Source of the DNA: Actinoplanes sp. DH11
GTDB lineage: Bacteria > Actinomycetota > Actinomycetes > Mycobacteriales > Micromonosporaceae
DNA length: 37,831 nucleotides
Direction of reading: 5' to 3'
Assembly (NCBI RefSeq): GCF_020873875.1
Contig: NZ_JAHWGU010000052.1
Location: forward strand, 1 to 37,831
In this document: one piece after another, positions 15,122-23,847 of the stretch
Position numbering within the stretch: the stretch's first letter is position 1
Layout: each line of letters starts with the position of its first letter
Position numbers and translations under genes: made by a program
The notes under the pieces: model-generated
Database searches by the model: none
Told to the model about the DNA's origin: nothing
What the model saw: only the letters and a program-made list of their open reading frames with translations

Positions 15122-17443
15122 ATGCAGACCCCGCCCCGGCCCCCCGAGCACCGTAGGCGTGGCCCGAACGGCCGCTTCCTCCGCATCGCGGAGAGCGGAG
15201 AGACGCAATCGGCTGTCGCCGTCGAGCCCGCCGCCGAAAACGTCAGTGAAGCGGAGGTCCTGGTGATACCGGAGGCAGCGGCTGTGGAGATCGACTCGTT
15301 GGTGACCGACGAGGCCGTGGAGGCGTTCGACGAGGACGGCGACGACGATGCCGCCGAGACCGTTCCGGACGACCGCTACCACCTGCCCGACGACCGCTTC
15401 CTGAACCGGGAGCTGTCCTGGCTCGACTTCAACGCCCGGGTGCTCGCACTGGCCGAGGACCCCGGCACCCCGCTGCTGGAGCGGGCCAAGTTCCTGGCGA
15501 TCTTCGCGAGCAACCTGGACGAGTTCTTCATGGTCCGGGTCGCCGGCCTGAAGCGGCGGCTCAGCGCCGGCCTGCCGGTCCGCGGCGGTGACCGCTCCCC
15601 GCTGCGCCACCAGATCGAGATGATCAGCGAGCGCACCGCCGACCTGGTCACCCGGCACGCCGCCTGCTTCGCCGACGAGGTCCGGCCGAAACTGGCCGCG
15701 GAGAGCATCGAGGTGGTCAGCTGGAAGGAGCTGGACGCGCCCGAGCAGGGCCGGCTGCGCACCTTCTTCCGCGAGCAGGTCTTCCCGGTGCTCACGCCCC
15801 TCGCGGTCGACCCGGCGCACCCGTTCCCGTACATCTCCAGCCGCTCGCTCAACCTCGCGGTGGCCCTGCGCTACCCGGACGGCGACGCGCCGGAACTGTT
15901 CGCCCGGATCAAGGTGCCGAACAACGTGTCGCGCTTCGTGACCGTGCAGAACGACAGCCGGGGCGTCCGGTTCCTGCCGATCGAGGAGCTCATCGCCAAC
16001 CACCTCGACCAGCTCTTCCCGGGCATGCAGATCCTGGAGGTGCACGCGTTCCGGGTGACCCGCAACGCCGAGCTGGAGGTTGACGAGGACCGTGACGAGG
16101 ACCTGCTGCAGGCCCTGGAGCGGGAGATCGCGCAGCGCCGGTTCGGCCCGCCGGTCCGGCTCGAGGTGGCCGCCTCCATCAGCGATCACGTGCTCGACCT
16201 GATCGTCCGCGAGCTCGACATGGACAGTCACGACGTGCTGCGGGTGCCCGGCCTGCTCGACCTGTCGGCACTCTGGCAGGTCTTCGGCGAATGCGACCGG
16301 GATGACCTCAAGGACCGCCCTTTTGTACCGGCGACCCATCCGCACCTGGCGGACGGGGAGGTGCCGCGCAGCGTCTTCAACCGCCTTCGTGAGTCGGACA
16401 TCCTGGTCCACCACCCGTACCACTCGTTCTCCACGAGCGTGCAGCGGTTCATCGAGCAGGCCGCGGCCGACCCCAACGTGCTGGCCATCAAGCAGACGCT
16501 CTACCGGACGTCCGGCGACTCACCGATCGTGGACGCCCTGGTCGACGCGGCCGCGGCGGGCAAGCAGGTGGTGGTCCTGGTCGAAGTGAAGGCCCGCTTC
16601 GACGAGGTGGCGAACATCGCCTGGGCGCGCACCCTGGAACGCGCCGGCTGCCACGTGGTCTACGGCCTGGTCGGCCTCAAGACGCACTGCAAGACGGCGC
16701 TCGTCGTCCGGCAGGAGGGCAACCAGATCCGCCGCTACTGCCACATCGGCACCGGCAACTACCACCCGAAGACCGCCCGGCTCTACGAGGACTTCGGCAT
16801 GCTGACCGCCGACCCCGAGGTGGGGGCGGACGTCACCGACCTGTTCAACGTCCTGACCGGGTACAGCCGGCAGACCACGTTCCGGCGGCTGCTCGTCGCG
16901 CCGCACGGCGTCCGCAAGGGCCTCGTCGAGCGGATCGAGGAGCAGGCCCGGATCGCCCGTGCCGGTGGCGAGGCCCTGGTGCAGATCAAGGTGAACTCGC
17001 TGGTGGACGAGGAGACCATCGACGCCCTCTACCGGGCCTCTCAGGACGGTGTGAAGGTCGACCTGGTGATCCGCGGGATGTGCGCGCTGCGGCCTGGTGT
17101 GCCGGGCATGTCGGAGAACATCCGGGTGCGCTCGATCGTCGGCCGGTTCCTGGAGCACAGCCGGATCTTCCGGTTCGGCCCCGGCCCGGACGCGGAGTAC
17201 TGGATGGGCTCGGCCGACCTGATGCACCGCAACCTGGACCGCCGGGTGGAGGCACTGGTCCGGGTCACCCTCACGTCGGCCCGCGAGGAGATGCGCAACG
17301 TCCTCGAGCTGTCGATGCGGGACCAGACCGAGGGCTGGGACCTGGACGGCGACGGCAACTGGCACCGCAACGCCGGCACGCCCGGCCGCCCGCAGGTCCA
17401 CCTCCAGGAGGCCCTGCTCCGTCGCGTCACCAAGAAGAGCTGA
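15122..17443 (+). CDS. ppk: Polyphosphate kinase 1
   Basis: A 773-residue enzyme that builds long-chain inorganic polyphosphate from ATP. Domains in order: an unusual acidic N-terminal extension of about 85 residues; the family start DRFLNRELSWLDFNARVL; the head domain; and two C-terminal phospholipase-D-like domains. The autophosphorylated His is H522 in KTHCKTALVVR and the second catalytic His is H541 in RYCHIGTGNYHPKT, 19 residues apart as in E. coli PPK (H435/H454). The stop overlaps the next ATG by one base (TGATG), so the Nudix gene is translationally coupled, as in the mycobacterial ppk-mutT1 pair. Confidence 0.97.
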   Translation: MQTPPRPPEHRRRGPNGRFLRIAESGETQSAVAVEPAAENVSEAEVLVIPEAAAVEIDSLVTDEAVEAFDEDGDDDAAETVPDDRYHLPDDRFLNRELSWLDFNARVLALAEDPGTPLLERAKFLAIFASNLDEFFMVRVAGLKRRLSAGLPVRGGDRSPLRHQIEMISERTADLVTRHAACFADEVRPKLAAESIEVVSWKELDAPEQGRLRTFFREQVFPVLTPLAVDPAHPFPYISSRSLNLAVALRYPDGDAPELFARIKVPNNVSRFVTVQNDSRGVRFLPIEELIANHLDQLFPGMQILEVHAFRVTRNAELEVDEDRDEDLLQALEREIAQRRFGPPVRLEVAASISDHVLDLIVRELDMDSHDVLRVPGLLDLSALWQVFGECDRDDLKDRPFVPATHPHLADGEVPRSVFNRLRESDILVHHPYHSFSTSVQRFIEQAAADPNVLAIKQTLYRTSGDSPIVDALVDAAAAGKQVVVLVEVKARFDEVANIAWARTLERAGCHVVYGLVGLKTHCKTALVVRQEGNQIRRYCHIGTGNYHPKTARLYEDFGMLTADPEVGADVTDLFNVLTGYSRQTTFRRLLVAPHGVRKGLVERIEEQARIARAGGEALVQIKVNSLVDEETIDALYRASQDGVKVDLVIRGMCALRPGVPGMSENIRVRSIVGRFLEHSRIFRFGPGPDAEYWMGSADLMHRNLDRRVEALVRVTLTSAREEMRNVLELSMRDQTEGWDLDGDGNWHRNAGTPGRPQVHLQEALLRRVTKKS

Positions 17444-18321
17444 TGACGGGTACGGAGCTTGCCGCCGGCGGGGTGCTGCACCGCCCCGCCGCGGACGGCG
17501 TCGAGGTGTGCCTGGTGCACCGCCCGCGCTACGACGACTGGAGCCTGCCCAAGGGCAAGCTGACCCCGGGCGAGAACCCGCTGCTCGGCGCGCTGCGCGA
17601 GGTCGAGGAGGAGACCGGCATCCCCGGGATCCCGCAGCTGCGGCTGCCCGACGTGGACTACGTGCTGCCCGACGGCCGGGCCAAGAACGTGGCGTACTGG
17701 CTGATGCTGGCCGGCAACGGCGGTCCGGTGCAGGACGTCGACGAGGTCGACGAGGTCGTCTGGCTGCCGCTCGCCGAGGCCCGGGAGCGGCTCACCTACG
17801 CCGACGAGCGGGACTTGCTGGACCATGTGGCCGGCCTGCCGCCGGTGACCGCGGTGGTGGCGCTGGTCCGGCACGCACACGCCGGCGAGCGGAAGAAGTG
17901 GCACGGGCCGGACGCGCTGCGCCCGATCGACCCGGAGGGCGCCAAACAGGCCGACCGGATCGCCGCGCAACTGACCTCGTTCCGGCCGCGCCGGCTGATC
18001 GCCGCGCCGCCGCTGCGCTGCTCGCAGACGCTGGAGCCGCTGGCGGCCGCGCTCGGCGCCCAGCCGATCATCCTGGACGGCGCGTTCGCCGAGCCGTCCG
18101 AGTCGACGGGACTGCAGGCCCGGCTGACGGCTGCCCAGTCGCGGCTCGCGCAGTTGCGGCGGGACGGCCGGGTCGTGGTGTGCAGTCAAGGCAAGGTCAT
18201 GCCGCAGTTGCTGGCCGCGTTGCACGGCGAGGAGGACCACGAGCGGTTCAAGACGCGCAAGGGCGACGGCTGGCTGCTCACCTGGTCCGGCGAACGGCTG
18301 CTGGGCGCTTCCCGGCTGTGA
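17443..18321 (+). CDS. mutT1: Nudix hydrolase/histidine phosphatase fusion (MutT1-type)
   Basis: A 292-residue two-domain protein. Residues 38-59 are a perfect Nudix box (G-x5-E-x7-REVEEETG), and residues 141-147 hold the histidine-phosphatase start VRHAHAG (R143, H144). Mycobacterial MutT1 of this design removes 8-oxo-(d)GTP and diadenosine polyphosphates, first by the Nudix domain and then by the phosphatase. ATG 17443 shares its A with the ppk stop. The last 14 codons form the first of three 56-bp direct repeats. Confidence 0.92.
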   Translation: MTGTELAAGGVLHRPAADGVEVCLVHRPRYDDWSLPKGKLTPGENPLLGALREVEEETGIPGIPQLRLPDVDYVLPDGRAKNVAYWLMLAGNGGPVQDVDEVDEVVWLPLAEARERLTYADERDLLDHVAGLPPVTAVVALVRHAHAGERKKWHGPDALRPIDPEGAKQADRIAAQLTSFRPRRLIAAPPLRCSQTLEPLAAALGAQPIILDGAFAEPSESTGLQARLTAAQSRLAQLRRDGRVVVCSQGKVMPQLLAALHGEEDHERFKTRKGDGWLLTWSGERLLGASRL

Positions 18322-18443
18322 CCCGGCGCCCGCTCACCAGGTCCGGCGAACGGCTGCTCGGCGCTTCCCGGCTGTGACCCCGCGGCCGCTCACCTGGTCC
18401 GGCGAACGACTGCCGGGCGCCGCCCGGCCGTGAGGCGGCGGGC
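18276..18443. repeat. 56-bp tandem repeat, three copies of a gene 3' end
   Basis: Units start at GCTCACC 18276, 18332 and 18388 (period exactly 56 bp); each ends with a TGA (18319, 18375, 18431). The first encodes the C-terminus of the MutT1-type protein (LTWSGERLLGASRL). The third overlaps the 3' end of the leftward membrane gene. Copies 1 and 2 differ at few positions; copy 3 is more diverged. Confidence 0.9.
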
Positions 18444-18821
18444 CGCCGGTGGGTCCGCGCGCCAGTAACCGAGCAGGTCGCCGGTAAGCCAGCGGGCCTG
18501 CCACAGCTCGTCGCGGCGCGGTTCCCAGTCCCGGTACGGCAGCAGGGCGAGCCGCCAGCTGAGGATGCCGAGCAGATACCAGCCGTAGAGCGGGACGGCG
18601 CCGAGCCAGCCGTCCCGCCGCCGGTGCGAGCACCAGGGCGCGAGCACGGACACGGCGAGGCCGGACCAGCCGCAGGTGATCAGCCAGTCCAGCACCGGCT
18701 GGCCGGTCCAGCTCTCGGCCAGGTCGCCGAGTGTCCACCCGGGCAGGACGGCGACCACGAACAGGGCCGCGGCGAGCGTCGAGCGCGCGACCACGCCGCG
18801 CGGCGCCGATAGGCGTTCCAT
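18390..18821 (-). CDS. Small integral membrane protein, unknown function
   Basis: A 143-residue protein with hydrophobic segments at about 14-32, 43-60 and 75-93, so probably three membrane helices, and an Arg-rich C-terminus. I do not recognise a family. The ATG start is at 18821. The 3' end, including the stop, lies in the third copy of the 56-bp repeat, so its last 16 or so residues were probably set by the duplication. It converges on the mutT1 gene. Confidence 0.55.
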   Translation of the reverse strand: MERLSAPRGVVARSTLAAALFVVAVLPGWTLGDLAESWTGQPVLDWLITCGWSGLAVSVLAPWCSHRRRDGWLGAVPLYGWYLLGILSWRLALLPYRDWEPRRDELWQARWLTGDLLGYWRADPPAARRLTAGRRPAVVRRTR

Positions 18822-18866
18822 GCCCGGACCGTAGGGCTCCGCGGGCGGGCGCGTGCCGGAACGCGA

Positions 18867-18894
18867 AAGGCGTCCACCCAGCGGTGGACGCCTT
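18867..18894 (-). terminator. hup terminator
   Basis: A perfect 12-bp stem AAGGCGTCCACC / GGTGGACGCCTT with a CAGC loop. In the leftward direction it is followed by TTTCGC. It lies 17 bp beyond the hup stop. Confidence 0.85.
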
Positions 18895-18911
18895 CGGCGG
18901 AACGTGGAACG

Positions 18912-19730
18912 TCAGCGCACCTTGCGCGTCGACGCGGAACGGGCCCGGGCCGGCGCCGCTGCCGGAGTGGCCGTCTTGCGTGCGGTCTTCTTGGCCGGCG
19001 CAGCCGAGGTGGTCTTCTTGGCCGCCGAGGCCGTCGTCTTCTTCGCGGCAGCGCCGGTGGCAGCACCGGACGCGGTCGACTTGGTGGCAGCCGTCTTCTT
19101 GGCCGCCGTGGACTTCGCCGCCGTGGACTTGGTGGCCGCCGTGGACTTCGCCGCCGTGGACTTGGCAGCCGCCGACTTCGCCGCCGCCGACTTGGCGGCA
19201 GTGGACTTGGCGGCAGTGGACTTGGCCGCGGTCGTCTGTGCCGGCGCGGCCTTGGCGGCGGTCGTCTTCTTCGCCGCCGACTTGGTCGCGGTCGCCTTGG
19301 TGGCAGTCGCCTTGGTAGCGGCCGTCTTGGTGGCAGTCGCCTTCGTAGCAGTCGCCGTCGCCTTGGTCGCCGCCGCGCTCTTCGCCGGCGTCGCCTTGGC
19401 AGTTGTCGTCTTCTTCGCCGCGGTGCTCTTGGACGCGGTGGCGGCCTTCGCCGGCTTGCCGCTCGCCACCAACTCCCGGAACGTGCTTCCCGGTTTGAAC
19501 GCTGCGACCGACGTCTTCTTGACCTTTACCGGCTCACCGGTTCGGGGATTCCGCGCGGTACGCGCATTGCGCGCTCGCTTCTCGAAAGAGCCGAAGCCGG
19601 TGAGGGCCACCTTGTCGCCCTTGGCGACCGCGTTCTGCACCTCGTTGATGAACGCTTCCAACGCCTGGGTCGCGACCTTCTTGTCACCCAGCCGAACGGC
19701 GAGCGCCTCGATGAGCTCGGCCTTGTTCAC
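18912..19730 (-). CDS. hup: HU-family nucleoid protein with long Lys/Ala tail
   Basis: A 272-residue histone-like DNA-binding protein. Residues 1-90 are a normal HU fold (MNKAELIEALAVRLGDKK, GFGSFEKRARNARTARNPRTGE, with the intercalating P62). Residues 91-272 are a disordered, highly basic tail made of AAKSTAAK and ATKAT repeats, resembling H1-like tails of actinobacterial HupB but longer than the mycobacterial one. The GTG start at 19730 is chosen because GGAGGA lies at 19736-19741; longer readings to 19823 lack a site. Monocistronic, between two strong hairpins. Confidence 0.93.
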   Translation of the reverse strand: MNKAELIEALAVRLGDKKVATQALEAFINEVQNAVAKGDKVALTGFGSFEKRARNARTARNPRTGEPVKVKKTSVAAFKPGSTFRELVASGKPAKAATASKSTAAKKTTTAKATPAKSAAATKATATATKATATKTAATKATATKATATKSAAKKTTAAKAAPAQTTAAKSTAAKSTAAKSAAAKSAAAKSTAAKSTAATKSTAAKSTAAKKTAATKSTASGAATGAAAKKTTASAAKKTTSAAPAKKTARKTATPAAAPARARSASTRKVR

Positions 19731-19840
19731 GGTTTTCCTCCCGGACGTGAGAACTGGCCCGTCACGGGCCATTCTGCGCGCACGGTATGCCCTGTGACCT
19801 GGAGACACAAACATTCGCCGCAAAAAAGCCGTTGTGTCCC

Positions 19841-19885
19841 AACGAATTCGCCCCGGCGGGGAGACCCGGCCGGGGCGAATTCGTT
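19841..19885 (-). terminator. Long hairpin downstream of leuD
   Basis: A perfect 17-bp inverted repeat (AACGAATTCGCCCCGGC and its complement) with an 11-nt loop, 8 bp after the leuD stop. Going leftward a T6 run follows 13 nt later. It is the likely terminator of leuCD, although the stem carries an internal GAATTC palindrome that is unusual for a simple terminator. Confidence 0.7.
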
Positions 19886-19892
19886 GCGGGGA

Positions 19893-20483
19893 CTAAAGGA
19901 CGACGACCGGCTTGAAAGCGGGGCGGTCCTTCTCGTACGCGGTAATCGCCTCTTCGTGTCGCAGAGTCAGTCCGATGTCGTCGAGACCCTCCATCAGGCG
20001 CCACCGGCTGAAATCGTCGATCGGGAAGCCGTAGGCGGCATCGTCGACGCGTACCACACGGCCGTCCAGGTCGACGGTGATCTGCTTTTCCGGCTCGCTC
20101 TCCGCGAGGTCCCAGAGGCTCTCGACGATTTTCTGGTCGAGCTGGATGGGCAGCAGGCCCTCCTTGAGGGCGTTGCCCCGGAAGATGTCGCCGAACCGGG
20201 AGGCGATGACGGCCTTGAAACCCCAGTCACGCAGCGCCCAGACGGCGTGCTGCCGGGACGAGCCGGTGCCGAAGTTGGGGCCGGCCACCAGGATGGTGGC
20301 GCCGGCGTGTGCCGGGTTGTGCAGGACGAACCCCGGGTCCTCGCGCCAGGCGCTGAAGAGGCCGTCCTCGAAGCCGGTCCGGGTGACCCGCTTCAGGTAG
20401 ACCGCCGGGATGATCTGGTCGGTGTCCACATCGGAGCGGCGCAGCGGCATGATTTTGCCGCTATGTGCGACGAACTTGTCCAT
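19893..20483 (-). CDS. leuD: 3-isopropylmalate dehydratase small subunit
   Basis: A 196-residue small (swivel) subunit of isopropylmalate isomerase. Seen: DTDQIIPAVYLKRVTRTGF, the GPNFGTGSSRQHAVWAL substrate loop and SRFGDIFRGNALKEGLLP. With LeuC it converts 2- to 3-isopropylmalate in leucine synthesis, and can also isomerise citramalate in the pathway fed by cimA. It starts 16 bp after leuC with a GGGAAG ribosome site and ends at a strong hairpin. Confidence 0.97.
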   Translation of the reverse strand: MDKFVAHSGKIMPLRRSDVDTDQIIPAVYLKRVTRTGFEDGLFSAWREDPGFVLHNPAHAGATILVAGPNFGTGSSRQHAVWALRDWGFKAVIASRFGDIFRGNALKEGLLPIQLDQKIVESLWDLAESEPEKQITVDLDGRVVRVDDAAYGFPIDDFSRWRLMEGLDDIGLTLRHEEAITAYEKDRPAFKPVVVL

Positions 20484-20499
20484 GGTCAGTCTTCCCTGC

Positions 20500-21954
20500 T
20501 CAGAGGTCGGCGGGGGCGGCCAGCCTGCCCACCACGGCGGTGGCGGCGGCGACCTGCGGCGAGACCAGGTGGGTACGCCCGCCCTTGCCCTGCCGGCCCT
20601 CGAAGTTGCGGTTGGAGGTGGAGGCGGCCCGCTGGCCGGGGCTGAGCGTGTCCGGGTTCATGCCCAGGCACATCGAGCAGCCGGCGAACCGCCACTCGGC
20701 ACCGGCCTCCTTGAAGATCTTGTCGAGGCCCTCGGCCTCGGCCTGCTCGCGGACCTGGTAGGAGCCCGGCACGATCATCATCCGGACGCCGTCGTGCACC
20801 TTGTGCCCCTGGATCACCTCGGCCGCGGCGCGCAGGTCCTCCAGCCGGCCGTTGGTGCACGAGCCGACGAAGACCACGTCCACCGGGACGTCGCGGAACG
20901 GGGTGCCGGGCGTCAGGTCCATGTACTCCAGGGCCCGCCGGGCGGCGCCGCGCTCCACCTCGTCCAGGAAGTCCTCGGGGCTGGGCACCACACTGTCCAG
21001 GGCGGCGCCCTGACCCGGGTTGGTGCCCCAGGTGATGAACGGGCTGATCTGCGACGCGTCGAGGATGATCTCGGTGTCGTACTCGGCGCCGGAGTCGGTG
21101 GCGAGGGTGTTCCAGTACGCCACGGCGGCGTCCCAGTCGGCACCCTTGGGCGCGTGCTCGCGGCCCTTCAGGTACGCGAACGTGGTCTCGTCCGGCGCGA
21201 TCATGCCGGCCTTGGCGCCCCACTCGATCGACATGTTGCAGATGGTCATCCGGCCCTCCATGGAGAGCTTGCGGATGGCCTCACCGCGGTACTCCACGAT
21301 GTGGCCGTTGCCGCCGCCGGTGCCGGTCTGCGTGATCAGGGCGAGGATCAGGTCCTTGGCCGAGACGCCGGGGCGCAGCTCGCCGACGACTGTGACAGCC
21401 ATCGTCTTCGGCTTCGCCTGCGGCAGCGTCTGGGTGGCGAGCACGTGCTCGACCTCGCTGGTGCCGATGCCGAACGCCAGCGCGCCGAACGCGCCGTGGG
21501 TGGCGGTGTGCGAGTCACCACAGACGATCGTCATGCCCGGCTGGGTGAGACCGAGCTGCGGGCCGATGACGTGCACGATGCCCTGGTTGACGTCGCCCAG
21601 GGGACGGATCTCGACGCCGAACTCGGCGCAGTTCTTCCGCAGCGTCTCGATCTGGGTGCGAGAGACGGTGTCGGCGATCGTGAGAAGCTCGCCGCGGCGG
21701 GTGTTGAACGACGGGTCCGCGTACCCGGTCGGGGTGTTGTGGTCCTCCGTCGCGAGCGTGAGGTCGGTCCGGCGGACCGGGCGACCGGCCATCCGGAGAC
21801 CGTCGAACGCCTGCGGGCTGGTGACCTCGTGCAGCAGGTGCAGGTCGATGAAGAGCAGGTCCGGCTCACCCTCGGCCGTGCGCACCACGTGGTCATCCCA
21901 GACCTTCTCGGCCAGGGTCCTGGGTTTCCCGCTCTGGGGAGTGACTCCCACCAT
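20500..21954 (-). CDS. leuC: 3-isopropylmalate dehydratase large subunit
   Basis: A 484-residue aconitase-family subunit with a [4Fe-4S] cluster. Iron ligands are in FVGSCTNGR and FAGCSMCLGMN (C-x2-C), and substrate motifs CGDSHTATHGAFG and SNRNFEGRQG are intact. The leftward ATG at 21954 is only 49 bp from the divergent iclR start. TAGGAT ends 6 nt before the ATG, so the mRNA leader is very short. No leader peptide or riboswitch is visible in this gap. Confidence 0.97.
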   Translation of the reverse strand: MVGVTPQSGKPRTLAEKVWDDHVVRTAEGEPDLLFIDLHLLHEVTSPQAFDGLRMAGRPVRRTDLTLATEDHNTPTGYADPSFNTRRGELLTIADTVSRTQIETLRKNCAEFGVEIRPLGDVNQGIVHVIGPQLGLTQPGMTIVCGDSHTATHGAFGALAFGIGTSEVEHVLATQTLPQAKPKTMAVTVVGELRPGVSAKDLILALITQTGTGGGNGHIVEYRGEAIRKLSMEGRMTICNMSIEWGAKAGMIAPDETTFAYLKGREHAPKGADWDAAVAYWNTLATDSGAEYDTEIILDASQISPFITWGTNPGQGAALDSVVPSPEDFLDEVERGAARRALEYMDLTPGTPFRDVPVDVVFVGSCTNGRLEDLRAAAEVIQGHKVHDGVRMMIVPGSYQVREQAEAEGLDKIFKEAGAEWRFAGCSMCLGMNPDTLSPGQRAASTSNRNFEGRQGKGGRTHLVSPQVAAATAVVGRLAAPADL

Positions 21955-22003
21955 CTGGACATCCTAAATTCTGGAATGTATGTTTCGGCTTGTGGGACAC
22001 AGT
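21955..22003. promoter_or_regulatory. Divergent leuC/iclR promoter and operator region
   Basis: A 49-bp AT-rich gap with the palindrome ATTCTGGAAT at 21968-21977 and a likely leuC -10 (TAGGAT on the minus strand). IclR-type NdgR regulators act on leuCD from such gaps in streptomycetes, so this palindrome is a candidate autoregulatory operator. Confidence 0.45.
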
Positions 22004-22690
22004 ATGAGCGGTGTCGGCGTTCTCGACAAGGCGGTGGTCATTCTTGCCGCCTGTGTCGACGGCGCCAGCCTGGCCGAACTCGTCGAGCGCACCAAACTGC
22101 CTCGCGCGACAGCACATCGCCTGGCACAGGCGTTGGAGATCCACCGGATGCTGGTCCGCGACACCCAGGGCCGGTGGCGCCCGGGACCGCGTCTGGGCGA
22201 GCTGGCGAACGCCGCCCCGGACGTTCTGCTGACCGCCGCGGAACCGCTGCTGTCCGCATTGCGGGACGCGACCGGGGAGAGCGCGCAACTCTACTTGCGC
22301 CGCGCCGACGAACGGATCTGTGTGGCCGCGGCCGAACGCGCCAGCGGCCTGCGTGACACCGTGCCGGTCGGTTCGGTGCTGCCGATGGTGGCCGGGTCCG
22401 CCGCGCAGATCCTGCTCGCCTGGGAACCGCCCGAGGCGGTGATGCCGCTGCTGCCGCGCTGCAAGTTCACCGGCCGCACCCTGGCCGAGGTCCGCCGCCG
22501 CGGCTGGGCCCAGAGCGTCGCCGAGCGCGAACCGGGCGTGGCGAGCGTCTCCGCCCCGATCCGCGACCGCACCGGCCGGGTGATCGCCTCCATCTCGATA
22601 AGCGGTCCGATCGAACGCCTCGGCCGCCGCCCCGGCGAGCGGCACGCGATGGCCGTCGTCCGGGCCGGCCAGCGCCTTTCCGGTCTGTAA
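22004..22690 (+). CDS. IclR-family regulator (NdgR-like)
   Basis: A 228-residue regulator: N-terminal winged helix-turn-helix (about 1-60, SLAELVERTKLPRATAHRLAQALE) and C-terminal effector domain (LREATGES-like block, AAERASGLRDTVPVGSVLP, ISISGP). Its place divergent from leuCD is that of NdgR in Streptomyces and Rv2989 in M. tuberculosis, regulators of leucine and other amino-acid genes. ATG 22004 (MSGVGVLDKAVVILA) fits the family N-terminus; the longer reading from 21980 would run through the promoter. Confidence 0.9.
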   Translation: MSGVGVLDKAVVILAACVDGASLAELVERTKLPRATAHRLAQALEIHRMLVRDTQGRWRPGPRLGELANAAPDVLLTAAEPLLSALRDATGESAQLYLRRADERICVAAAERASGLRDTVPVGSVLPMVAGSAAQILLAWEPPEAVMPLLPRCKFTGRTLAEVRRRGWAQSVAEREPGVASVSAPIRDRTGRVIASISISGPIERLGRRPGERHAMAVVRAGQRLSGL

Positions 22691-22722
22691 TACATCGATC
22701 ACCGCCCGATAGGCTGCGCGCC

Positions 22723-23835
22723 ATGCGGCTCATCGGGCGGGACGATCGGCTCTTCGGGCGCGATCCCGAGTGTTCGGCGCTGGACGAGCTGCTCGCGGGG
22801 GCGCGAGCCGGACGCAGCGCGGCCCTGGTGCTGCGGGGCGAGGCGGGCGTCGGCAAGATCGCCCTCCTGCGGTACGCGCAGAGCCGTGTCCCCGAGTCCC
22901 TCACCATCAGCGGTGTCGAGTCCGAGGCCGGCTTCCCGTACGCCTGCCTGCACCGCCTGCTGGTCCCCCTGCTGCCCGAGCGCCACCGCTTGCCCGGGCC
23001 ACCTTCCTGAACCGAGCCGCCGAGCTGAGCCCGGATCCGGCGGCCCGCACCGGCCGGCAGGTCGAGGCCGCCGGAGCCGCGATGGCCGCCGGCGCGCCGG
23101 CCCGCGCTCTGTCGCTGCTGGACACCGTGGAGCCCGCACACCTGGCCGGCCCGGTGCTGGGCTCCGCCGCCCTGCTCACCCGGCTCTCGCCACTGTCAAC
23201 ACGGGCGCCCCCACCGGGCTACGCGACGCACCGGCCCTCTGCCTGGAAGCGGCCGCCGCCTTCGCCGACGACCACGTCCAGGCACGACGGGCCGCCGTGC
23301 AGGTCGTGGACCACGCCATCGGCGCCGAACACCTCTCCGCCGTCGCGGAGACCTGGGTCGCCGCCGAGGCCGCGCGGCTGGTCCGCACCGACCCGGACAG
23401 CCTGGACGGCCGGCTGCTCGCCGGATACGCCGCGTTCGTACTGGACGGCTACGAGACGGGCGCACCCGCCCTGCGCCGGGCGATCACGGCGATCGCAGAC
23501 CCGGCCCTGCCGGACGAGGTCCTGCTCCGGCGGTTCGTCGTCGGCATCAACTACAGCAACGTGCTCTGCGACGACGCCACCCGGCTGACCCTGCTCGACC
23601 GGGCCGAGGCCGCGGCGCGGCGCACCGGTGTCCTGCACGCGCTCGACCTGGTCCACTTCGTCGGCGCGATGAGCGAGGCCACGCTGGGCCGCCTCGACCA
23701 TGCCGACCGGCACGACGCCGCGGGTCAGCGGGTCCGCCGCTCGATCGGCGTCACCGTCGAGCAGGAACAGGTGGCTGGGAGCAGATCGCCGACGAGGTGC
23801 TCGACTGGGCGCTGACAGGCCGGCCCGTCGACTGA
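22723..23835 (+). pseudogene. Decayed LuxR-family ATPase regulator
   Basis: Remains of a large LuxR/LAL-type regulator. Frame 1 (22723-23010) starts with FGRDPECSALDELL, a P-loop GEAGVGKI where the usual Thr/Ser is Ile, and SGVESEAGFPYACLHRLL. The reading then jumps near 23000 to a different frame matching the middle of such proteins (FLNRAAELSPDPAARTGRQVEAAGAAM), with hundreds of residues missing. Near 23195 it shifts again into the TPR-like part (to about 23770). The C-terminal helix-turn-helix is absent. At least two deletions and frameshifts are needed. A short tail after 23770 (IADEVLDWAL) is of unclear origin. Confidence 0.8.
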
Positions 23836-23847
23836 CAGGCCGGTTGC

